Shown here piece by piece: positions 35,621 through 43,201 of a DNA stretch of 64,000 nt. Position 1 is the first letter of the stretch; each line of letters begins with the position of its first letter. Both the position numbers and the translations under genes were made by a program. Origin of the DNA: Thermoleophilia bacterium (GTDB lineage Bacteria > Actinomycetota > Thermoleophilia > RBG-16-64-13); assembly GCA_027493445.1 (NCBI GenBank), contig JAOSKU010000001.1:1453314-1517313 (forward strand). Direction: 5' to 3'. The notes beneath the pieces were generated by a model. It did not search any database. It saw nothing but the letters and a program-made list of their open reading frames with translations, and was not told the DNA's origin.

Positions 35621-37725
35621 TCAGGCCAAAGCATGCGCGTCCAGTTCCTCTTCGGCCATGGGATTCTTCACCCGGGATATCGTGGCGCCAAAAAGTTCAT
35701 CGACCGCGCATGTCATGCCGTCCGGAACAACACAGGTGTCGCCGCGACTCTGGATGACCGCCGGCCCCGTGACAACGTCGCCTGGCTTAAGGCTCTCTCG
35801 CCGGGATACACTGACGGTCGCAGGGACACCGTTCATGACCACCCGCCTCCACCCGACCGGCGCCGCGGTCACGTTCATGGCGTCCGGCTCCCCGGCGACG
35901 TCTCGGCCAAGTCCGGCCGTCTCGGCCGCGAGCGGCTCGCGCGAGGTCCCGGTGCCGGCTGCCCGCAGGAGGAACGAGCGGACCTCGAGCCCGGCTTGGG
36001 GACACCCGCGACCCCCTCCTCACCGCAGCGACCGCGGAGCTCTTCGACATCCCCCTGGCTATCAAGCGAGAGCGGAGCGGCGACCATCGCCGACGCCCCG
36101 TCGACACGCACCTCCAGCTCCAGCTCGAAAGACAGATCATCGGCCGAAAGGCCTTCACCGCGCATGCCACGGACGGCCCGTTCCTCCAACCCGCGCACCA
36201 CGCCGCGGTACCATTCACGGTCGGCAGCGCTGCAGTCCCCGCCGAAGCATCTCTCGCCGTAGGCGACGTAGTCATATCGAACAGGGGCGAAAAGCGCGCC
36301 GAAAGCCCCCGACGCCCAACCCGCCGCGGGAGAGTAGACCTCCTTGACGCCAAGCTCTTGTGCCACATGGCAGCAGACCACGCCGCCGGCGCCGCCGAGG
36401 GCGAGCAGAGTGATATCGGCGGTGTCCGACCCTTGACGCGACACGGCCTCGCGGAGGGCCGACGCCATCGACCCGACCGCCTGGGTCACGGCAAGTTCGG
36501 CCGCGGCCTCAGCGCAGACCCCCATGGGACGAGCCACTCCCGACTCCATCGCCCTCCGGGCGCGCTCCGCGCCGCCACTCGCCACGCTCGGAGCAGCTTC
36601 GTCGGGATTCAGCAGTCCCAGCACGACGAAGGCGTCTGTCAGGGTAGGCGCATCATCGACCAGCCCGTAGCATGCAGGTGTCGCCCGTTTCGGGCCCAGC
36701 ACCATCCGACCGTCCTCGACAGCAAGCACGGAATGCGATCCAAAGCCGAGGTTCTGGAATCCGGATTTGGCTGAGATCGGAGCGCTCGGTTCCGCCGGAG
36801 ACCATGCCGAAAAAGCACCCTCCCCGGCCGTCGGATGGCCTATACGGGTGTCGCTCGCCCCCATGTCCAGGATCACCACCTCTTTCGAGTCTCGATGAGC
36901 GGCGATCTCGGCCGCGACGTAGCGGTCGGCCGCCAGATCGGAGCCCACGCACGCTATGGGGATCGTCTTGCACACACGCGCGCAACCGCCGGAGTCGTCG
37001 AGAACCCTCAGCACTCCGCGAAACCCGAGATTCCTCAGTACATCCTCGGCTTCGTACAGGAGCTTGGCCGTACCGGGAGCGCAATACGCGTTCAGGAGAG
37101 CGGAGCGAGTTCGCTGCCCGTCGTCGAGCGTCGTGCCGTGATCCACCGAGAGAACAACCGGAACCGCCCCCAGATAGTGGGGCGGATATTCGTGCTCGAT
37201 CATCTCCCGAATCTTGGTTTCGTGCGCCGGGTTCAGCGGCGATCGTCGGAGGCTGACCACGATGGTCTCGGCCCCGCGCTGCAAAAGGCGTCGGACCGCT
37301 TCCCGCACCTCGTCCACCCGAGGCTCGCGCGTGGTCTTTCCGGTAGCGTCGACCTCCTCGTCCACGGACTCGATCATGTCCACGGGAATCCCAACGCCCG
37401 GCAGACCATCCGCGGAGATATGCCCGGAGAGCAGCTCTTCCTCCAGGCCCCTGGTCACCAGCAGGCCCATCTTCGGTCCCGAGCCCTCACGAAGCGCGCC
37501 GGCGCCCACGGCGGGTGTCGAAACGACAACGGAGTCGGTCTCGCGCAACATGTCCCGTGCCGAGGGATAGCCCAGCCGCCTGGATCCATCGTCCAGACAC
37601 GACGTCAGGCCTGAGGCGAGTTCGCCCGCGTTGTGAGCCGCGCGGGCGGCGGCCGACCACGCCCCGCCCACGAACACCCCGCTGATGGTGCAGCTTCCCA
37701 CGTTGATACCGATGCCGACACTCAT
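35621..37725 (-). CDS. HyuA-family subunit with degenerate active site, ApcA-like (frameshifted)
   Basis: About 700 residues once one base is restored at 36012-36016 (C5 that should be C6); then EEGGRGCPQAGLEVRSF joins the C-terminal barrel ending GPAVIQSRGDTCVVPDGMTCAVDELFG. The gene begins MSVGIGINVGSCTISGVFV. The ASKHA phosphate motif DTGGTFTD of active HyuA is thus replaced by NVGSCTIS, and DMGGTSFD by DMGASDTR, so it probably does not hydrolyse ATP normally. The rest keeps HyuA features (GLLVTRGLEEEL, IVVSLRRSPLNPAHETKIREMI, LLALGGAGGVVCCHVAQELGVKEVYSPAAG). A structural or regulatory second alpha subunit beside the active one is likely. First gene of the longest unit, behind a TTGCA-box promoter. 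Confidence 0.82.
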
Positions 37726-37780
37726 GTGAAGATCTCCTGGCTAATGACAGTGCCGAAGTCTCGTGCGTCTCTTCCGCGCC

Positions 37781-37833
37781 ATAATACTGCAAACGTGCAA
37801 TGGTGTCTAGTCGAATTATCTCTTTTGCAACTA
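37781..37833 (-). promoter_or_regulatory. Promoter with TTGCA box, carboxylase unit
   Basis: Minus strand: -35 TAGACA (37809-37804), 17-base spacer, -10 TATTAT (37786-37781), and a GTTGCA box (complement of 37826-37831) 22 bases upstream of the -35 edge, the same offset as in the other three promoters. The spacer itself holds another TTGCA. This gap also carries the promoter of the divergent MarR-type regulator. Confidence 0.65.
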
Positions 37834-38001
37834 CTGCGCGTCGAGGCCGACTCGCACCCCTCTCCTCCGGGCGCGCAAAGAAGCCGGTCCCCGCAGCGCT
37901 TCGAACGGACGACACGTCGGCACGTGCGACGCGATATAATTCCTCTTGATACTATTCGCTTGTGTCGTGAAAACGGATACTTCGCGGGGAGTCCACAGCC
38001 C

Positions 38002-38508
38002 ATGACGCCACAAGACACTGCCGGCAAGAGCTCGATGGAATCGCTAGCTCGGGAGATCCGAGACATGCAGGAGATCGTGAAGTTCGATAGTCTGCTCCTG
38101 CTCCTGTATGCCGCGGAAGTGGTGAACAGGTACATGGAGTCGCGGATGAAGGAGTTCGGCCACGATCAGACCAGGCTCAACATCCTGTACCTGTTGGTCG
38201 CAAGCGGCGGCACCCTCACGCCCACCGACATCAGCGAGAAGGTCTACAGGTCCAAGCACGCCATCACCCGGGCCATCGACATCCTCGAGAAGGACGAGTT
38301 GGTCAGGAGGGAGCGCTCCCCGAGCGACCGCCGATCGATAAACGTCACCATAAGCGAGAAAGGTATCGACCTGGTCAGGAGATCCCTCCCGAAGGTTCAG
38401 CAGGCCAGCGCCATTGCAACTTCCTGCCTGACGAACCGGCAGGTCGAGGAACTCAAGAGCACCACCAGAAAACTTCGACACTGGATCTCGACGAGTCCCA
38501 CAGACTAG
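38002..38508 (+). CDS. MarR-family transcriptional regulator
   Basis: 168 residues from ATG 38002; an ATG at 38035 is possible. The winged helix is plain: QTRLNILYLLVASGGTLTPTDISEKVYRSKHAITRAIDILEKDELVRRERSPSDRRSINVTISEKGIDLVRR, with the recognition helix SKHAITRAIDILEK and the wing RRERSPSDRRSINV. A long N-terminal helix for dimerisation precedes it. It is the only regulator inside the catabolic region and is divergent from the ApcA-like gene, whose promoter shares a TTGCA box with three other units. It is thus the best candidate to bind those boxes, possibly releasing in the presence of a CoA-ester or aromatic ligand as other MarR proteins do. Confidence 0.9.
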   Translation: MTPQDTAGKSSMESLAREIRDMQEIVKFDSLLLLLYAAEVVNRYMESRMKEFGHDQTRLNILYLLVASGGTLTPTDISEKVYRSKHAITRAIDILEKDELVRRERSPSDRRSINVTISEKGIDLVRRSLPKVQQASAIATSCLTNRQVEELKSTTRKLRHWISTSPTD

Positions 38509-38587
38509 GAGGCTGTCGGAAAAAGAAACCTCGGCCGCCGGACCACACTGGGCGGCGACTTTCCGCGACGGCGACTGGATCTCGTTT

Positions 38588-39955
38588 CTAGTAGTTCTTC
38601 TCGAAAAACTGCACTTTCTTCGATGGGTCTTTGGCCAAGCTGTTCGGCGGAATGAGCTCGATTGCCGGTCGGACCCTCAGTTTCTCGGATATCGCGTTCT
38701 CGATCGCTTCCCGGAGCCCATCCAACTCCTCGATGGTCACGGCAGGTCCGTGCTCGACCTTCATGCGTAGGGGAGGCTCCACTCTGGGCGGAGCGGCGTT
38801 CAGCACGATCCGCATCTCGCCCGTGACTCGCGGCATGAAGGTCTCCACGACCCCCTTGATCGCTCCGGGAAAGACATTCACGCCCTTGACGATGACCAGG
38901 TCGTCTATCCGACCTTTGTACTTCATCCTCATACCGGGCAAGCCGCACGGGCACGGATCGGTGATCAGCTCGATGAGGTCGCCGAGGCCGTAGCGGAAGG
39001 CCGGCCCGGCTTCCCACTCGAGGGCGGTATGCACCATCTCACCAATACCGCCTCCACCCGACATGTCGATCGGCTTCTTGGTGTCGGGCTCGACAATGTC
39101 GAGGTGATGATAGTCCTCGCAGACCAGGTGCATTCCCTGGTACTGCTCGTGAGGGCACGACACCGCGCCGAAACCCCATATCCCACCGGTGCTGTCGAAG
39201 ATCTGGGCGCCGAAGCCCTCCGAGAGCCTCTTCCTGGTTTCCGGGATGCCCGCTCCGGGCTCACCGACGGCGAGTATCGTCCGGATGCCGAGTGCACGCG
39301 CTTCCACGCCGGCCACCTCCGGCGCTTTCTTCAAGATGTAGTCGGCAAAGGAAGGGATACAGAACATGCCGTCGGCTCTGATCAACCTTGCGAAGTCAAG
39401 CACGCGCGCGGCGCCGGACTCGGCCCCCACCGGTATGCCGGCCATGCCCATGTACTCGTAGGCCCTCATCGGGACCAGGCCGGCAAGCCACATGCTGAGT
39501 CCCGTGACGTGCAGAACGTAGTCACCGGGACGCAACCCCGCCCGCCAGAACGTTCTGGCAAGAACCTCGTTTTGCACGCCGATGTCATGCTCGGTGAAGG
39601 CCTCGAACACAGGTACTCCCGTGGTGCCCGACGTCGAGTGTATCGCCCGAACATCCCGAGGCGACACGCAGAGATACTCGCCGAAGGGGTGCCCCTCGTT
39701 CTCCCTGCTGGCGTCCTGAGTGTTTCTGTCGGCCAGCTTGTCTATGAAAATGGGCAGCTCCCTGAAGTCCCGCAGCGACCGGATCTTGGCCGGGGTCGTT
39801 CCGCAATCGTCGAACTTGCTCCTGTAGTACGGCGACTTCTCATACACGTAGCGCATCTGCCTCTCGAGCTTGGCCCACTGAAGCCTTTCCATGTCGGGGC
39901 GCGAGATGGTCTCAGCTGCGACATTCCAGAATTGCCTTTCCACTACGAGAGTCAC
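38588..39955 (-). CDS. Phenylacetate-CoA-ligase-family acyl-CoA synthetase
   Basis: 455 residues, near the PaaK length. Starts with GTG behind AAAGGA. The N-terminal region QMRYVYEKSPYYRSKFDDCG, the AMP/ATP loop STSGTTGVPVFEAFTEHD, GAQIFDSTGGIWGFGAVSCPHE, FRYGLGDLIELITDPCPCGLPGMRMKYKGRIDDLVIVKGVNVFPGAI and the C-terminal LRVRPAIELIPPNSLAKDPSKKVQFFEKN are the PaaK-family hallmarks, including the final Lys region. It makes the CoA thioester of a carboxylic acid, probably aromatic or cyclic, with ATP to AMP. Next to a ketone-carboxylase-like set and a thiolase it fits a beta-keto-acid:CoA ligase, as in the benzoylacetate step of acetophenone degradation. The substrate is inferred. Confidence 0.88.
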   Translation of the reverse strand: MTLVVERQFWNVAAETISRPDMERLQWAKLERQMRYVYEKSPYYRSKFDDCGTTPAKIRSLRDFRELPIFIDKLADRNTQDASRENEGHPFGEYLCVSPRDVRAIHSTSGTTGVPVFEAFTEHDIGVQNEVLARTFWRAGLRPGDYVLHVTGLSMWLAGLVPMRAYEYMGMAGIPVGAESGAARVLDFARLIRADGMFCIPSFADYILKKAPEVAGVEARALGIRTILAVGEPGAGIPETRKRLSEGFGAQIFDSTGGIWGFGAVSCPHEQYQGMHLVCEDYHHLDIVEPDTKKPIDMSGGGGIGEMVHTALEWEAGPAFRYGLGDLIELITDPCPCGLPGMRMKYKGRIDDLVIVKGVNVFPGAIKGVVETFMPRVTGEMRIVLNAAPPRVEPPLRMKVEHGPAVTIEELDGLREAIENAISEKLRVRPAIELIPPNSLAKDPSKKVQFFEKNY

Positions 39956-39970
39956 GCTTCCTTTCGCGCG

Positions 39971-41215
39971 TCACCGCTTTGCTTTCTCGAAGATGTGCAG
40001 CGTCATCGACGCCTCCTCGACACCAAGGAACCCCCCACCGTTCTCGGTCATGCCGATGCGCGCGCCCGTAACCTGTCGCGGGCCCGCTTCGCCTCGCAGC
40101 TGCGTCACGATCTCGTGGATCTGGCCCAAACCGGTGGCCCCGAGAGGATGCCCCTTCGAAACCAGGCCCCCGCTCGGGTTGACCGGGATGCGGCCACCGA
40201 GGGCCATGGCCCCCGCCCGAGCGAGAGACGCCGCCCCGCCCCATTCGCAGAAGCCCAACCCCTCGAACTGAATGAGCTCTCCCATCGATGAAGCGTCGTG
40301 TAGCTCGAGAACGTCGACGTCCTGGGGCCCGCATCCCGCCATCTCGTACGCCCTTCTGCCCAACCTCGCCGAGATGTGCTCCGGCCCGTAGCCCTCGGGC
40401 CTTTCCGTTCCGGAACCCAACACCGAGGCCAACACCTTGACCGTGCGCTGGCTCCCGAGCCGGCGGACGAGTTCCGCGGAGCACAGGACGCACGCGGCAC
40501 CGCCATCTCCGATCGGGGCGCACATGGGTACCGTGAGCGGGAAGACCACAGGCCGCGCGGCCATGACCTCCTCGACCGTCATGGGCTTGCGGTATTGTGC
40601 GTAAGGGTTGTGCACGCTATTCATGTGGTTCTTGGAAGCGACAACCGCCAGATCATGTTGCGTGGTGCCAAAGGCCTCCATGTGCGTGCGGCAATGGCTC
40701 GCGTACATGTCCATCGCCACGGTTTTGGGCAATGCCTGCGCGGTTTCCCCCGCGTCCCCGCCGAAACGCGCCTCCTCCTCCGCCCACTGTGCCTGAAGCT
40801 CCGCGAGGATCTCGACGTCCATGCCGGCGTCGTAGTTCTTGAAGGTCTTCTCGACATCCTCCATGTAGAGCTTCTCGGCACCGACGGCCATCACGACATC
40901 GGCGTGGCCACCAGAGACGGCCTGCCATGCCAGGTGGAAAGCAGTCGATCCAGTGGCGCACGCGTTCTCGCAGTTCACGATGGGGATGGCATCGATACGG
41001 AGGGGTCTGAGCGCCACCTGCCCGCGCACCATCTCCTGGCCGGTTACCAGACCCTGCATGCCGTTGCCGAAGTAGACGGCTTCGAGAGCACTTTTGTCGA
41101 TGTCCGCGTCGGAGAGGGCGGATCCAACCGCTTCCTCGACCAGCGACTTCACGGTTCGCTCGAGGAACTTTCCGAACCTCGTGTGCCCTACTCCGACCAC
41201 GTAGACGTCTCTCAT
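39971..41215 (-). CDS. Thiolase-family protein, SCP-x type
   Basis: 414 residues. Starts MRDVYVVGVGHTRFGKFLERTVKSLVEEAV. The nucleophile Cys lies in IPIVNCENACATGSTAFHLAW, the His of DVDVLELHDASS and GHPLGATGLGQIHEIVTQL are present, and the second-Cys motif is replaced by TENGGGFLG, as in SCP2-type thiolases. It would cleave a 3-ketoacyl-CoA with CoA, or act in synthesis. No DUF35 partner is next to it, unlike many SCP-x thiolases. It is coupled to its neighbours: the start overlaps the phosphatase-like stop, and the CoA ligase begins 15 bases after its end. Confidence 0.9.
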   Translation of the reverse strand: MRDVYVVGVGHTRFGKFLERTVKSLVEEAVGSALSDADIDKSALEAVYFGNGMQGLVTGQEMVRGQVALRPLRIDAIPIVNCENACATGSTAFHLAWQAVSGGHADVVMAVGAEKLYMEDVEKTFKNYDAGMDVEILAELQAQWAEEEARFGGDAGETAQALPKTVAMDMYASHCRTHMEAFGTTQHDLAVVASKNHMNSVHNPYAQYRKPMTVEEVMAARPVVFPLTVPMCAPIGDGGAACVLCSAELVRRLGSQRTVKVLASVLGSGTERPEGYGPEHISARLGRRAYEMAGCGPQDVDVLELHDASSMGELIQFEGLGFCEWGGAASLARAGAMALGGRIPVNPSGGLVSKGHPLGATGLGQIHEIVTQLRGEAGPRQVTGARIGMTENGGGFLGVEEASMTLHIFEKAKR

Positions 41216-41793
41216 TGTCGCTCCCGCGATTCATACCCCACCTTCTCAAGAACGGCCGGAGCCGCCTCGGTGAGGCGCGCTTCTACCTCTTCCAACATGC
41301 TTGACGTGATCGCCCAATGGTCGCACTCGACCATGCAGTACTCACCCGGGGGCATGAGGCCCGGCGGCTCGCCTGCCGCTATGTCCTCGAACTCGAATGC
41401 GTGCGAAAGCTCGGCGAGCGAGAACACTTTGCCGCGCGTCTCGGGGAACGCGCCCAGAATCCTCCGCCGATGACTCTCTCCCATGGCGATGATCAACCCA
41501 GTTTCGGTCACCATCTCGGCGGTCAGCGCCCGCGATCGATGTTCCGACACGTCGATTCCCCGCTTCTGCATGTGCAGGATCACGCAGGGCATAGGTCGAT
41601 ATCCGAAGAGGGGTGTCGGGATGGTGAGCCCCTGGACCCGCAGTTCGTCGTGCTGCTCGTTGGTTACGATCCCCGCCGACGACACATCGATTTCGATTGC
41701 TTCGGCTAATTCGGCAAGCATGCGCTTGAAGACGTATTCCGCGATGACGCTCCGGTGACGATTGACGGTGCAGACAAAGAGCAGCTTCGTCAT
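41212..41793 (-). CDS. Low-molecular-weight protein-tyrosine-phosphatase-like protein, copy 2
   Basis: 193 residues. The P-loop is at the very N-terminus: MTKLLFVCTVNRHRSVIAEYVFKRML, with the CX5RS catalytic motif. It continues IEIDVSSAGIVTNEQHDELRVQ, RGIDVSEHRSRALTAEMVTETGLIIAMGESHRRRILGAFPET and GKVFSLAEL, all LMW-PTP/ArsC-like. The usual DP general-acid pair near the end is less clear (ECDHWAITSSML). It is longer than typical family members and only distantly similar to copy 1. It is wedged between MeaB and thiolase genes with overlaps on both sides, so it belongs to the pathway. Its substrate is unknown. Confidence 0.78.
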   Translation of the reverse strand: MTKLLFVCTVNRHRSVIAEYVFKRMLAELAEAIEIDVSSAGIVTNEQHDELRVQGLTIPTPLFGYRPMPCVILHMQKRGIDVSEHRSRALTAEMVTETGLIIAMGESHRRRILGAFPETRGKVFSLAELSHAFEFEDIAAGEPPGLMPPGEYCMVECDHWAITSSMLEEVEARLTEAAPAVLEKVGYESRERQ

Positions 41794-42796
41794 TCGGCGT
41801 GCGGATTGCCGCCGAGGCCGCCGCTTCGGGCGAGAGCGAGTACGTCATCCCACAATTCCTCGTCGGCGAGCACCTCTTCGCACGCTCGATACGGATCTGC
41901 TCCGCAATCGCCGACCATGGACTGCGTGGAAAGGTACCTGGGATTTCGCACGACGGAGGCGGTTATGAGATCGAGTAGTCTCTCCCGCACATGCTCTTCA
42001 AACTCCCGCTTTCTGCTCTCGCTGCGCCTTCGGGCACCGACTCCCGTCTCCCGCAGGAAAGAACGGTGGGCATCGATGGCCTCACGAACGTCTTTCACGC
42101 CGACGCCCTCGGTGGCCTGCGCCCGAATGATGGGCGGCCTCCACTCTCCCCGCTTCACGCGCATCGCGAGCACGGACGCCAGGTTCTCCTCGATGGCCGC
42201 GGCGTTCCCCAGATCCATCTTGTTGATGACGAATACGTCGGCTATCTCGATGATGCCCGCCTTCATGGCCTGTATGTAGTCACCGACGATGGGAGTGAAC
42301 ACCAGGACCGTCGTGTCGACAACGTCCCTCACGTCCATCTCGGTCTGACCAACCCCGACGGTCTCGAGCAGGATGTAGTCCTTGCCGGACGCCTCCAGGA
42401 GCCTGGCGACGGCATGAGCCTTCCTGGACAGGCCGCCGAGCGCCCCGCGGGTGGCCATGCTTCGGACGAACACACCTTCGTCAAGAGACAACGAATCCAT
42501 GCGTATCCGATCGCCGAGCAACGCCCCCCGCTGAACGGACTGCTTGGGTCGCACGCGACGATCCCGACCGTGGCCCCACCCGCACGCAACCCCGTCGCAA
42601 GGCCGGTCGTGAGCGTGCTCTTCCCGGCCCCCGGAGGGCCGGTGATACCCACGTGGTACGCGCCGCTAAGAAACGGATAGATGCGGGCCAGAACGTCGGC
42701 GGTGCTCACGAGGTCGTTTTCGACCATAGTGATCAGCCGACTCAGTGAGAGCACGTCGCCCCGCAGCATGCCCTCCGTCAATCCCGAAATCGGCAC
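41790..42796 (-). CDS. meaB: MeaB/ArgK-type GTPase chaperone of B12 mutase (frameshifted)
   Basis: About 335 residues after restoring one base in the C6 run 42524-42529 (should be C7), which joins VACDPSSPFSGG to ALLGDRIRMDSLSLDEGVFVRSMATRGALGGLSRKA. Walker A is HVGITGPPGAGKSTLTTGLATGL, the switch region LLETVGVGQTEMDVRDVVDTTVLVFTP, and the G4 motif DVFVINKMDLGNAAA. MeaB proteins gate adenosylcobalamin delivery to acyl-CoA mutases and eject damaged cofactor using GTP. It lies ten bases from the B12-binding subunit gene, in the order large subunit, small subunit, meaB. Confidence 0.92.
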
Positions 42797-42805
42797 GTCA
42801 GGCTC

Positions 42806-43201
42806 TCAGGAGGCCAAGCATTCCAGGACTTCATCCCGGCGACTGTTAGGGCCGAAGATCCCGCTGACGCCAAGCGCCAGGAGGCCGTCGATCTCATCGC
42901 TGGGGATGATCCCACCTACGAGCAGCTTGACGTCTTTTTCCTTCTCCTTGAGCGACTCGAGAACAGCTGGAATATCATGTGAATAGCCGGAGCTATAGAA
43001 GCTCAGCCCCACCGCATCGACGTCTTCTTGAACGGCGACCCGCACGACCTCTTCGCACACTCGATACCTGATGAAGATGACCTCCATGCCCCCCTCTTGG
43101 AGGACCTCTGCGATGTAGCGAACCCCTCTATCGTGAGCGTCTTGGTCGCAATGAGCCAAGAGAACTCTCAGGCGTTTCTTAGATTCCTCCGTAGTAGCCA
43201 T
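42806..43201 (-). CDS. Acyl-CoA mutase, B12-binding small subunit
   Basis: 131 residues, one complete cobalamin-binding Rossmann domain: VLLAHCDQDAHDRGVRYIAEVLQEGGMEVIF contains the DxHxxG motif whose His coordinates cobalt in the base-off form. It is followed by DVDAVGLSFYSSGYSHDIPAVL and VKLLVGGIIPSDEIDGLLALGVSGIFGPN (GG motif). The size equals the small subunits of isobutyryl-CoA and 2-hydroxyisobutyryl-CoA mutases. It overlaps the end of the large-subunit gene by 23 bases. Confidence 0.92.
   Translation of the reverse strand: MATTEESKKRLRVLLAHCDQDAHDRGVRYIAEVLQEGGMEVIFIRYRVCEEVVRVAVQEDVDAVGLSFYSSGYSHDIPAVLESLKEKEKDVKLLVGGIIPSDEIDGLLALGVSGIFGPNSRRDEVLECLAS

Noticed and set aside
31037..37725. 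N-methylhydantoinase or 5-oxoprolinase as specific call
   Set aside because: These share HyuA/HyuB but lack the gamma-like zinc subunit and the second HyuA copy; a carboxylase fits better, though it is not proven.
38509..38587. A miniature mobile element bounded by CTAG at 38505 and 38588
   Set aside because: The two inner ends are not inverted repeats of each other; the second CTAG simply covers the stop codon of the CoA ligase gene.
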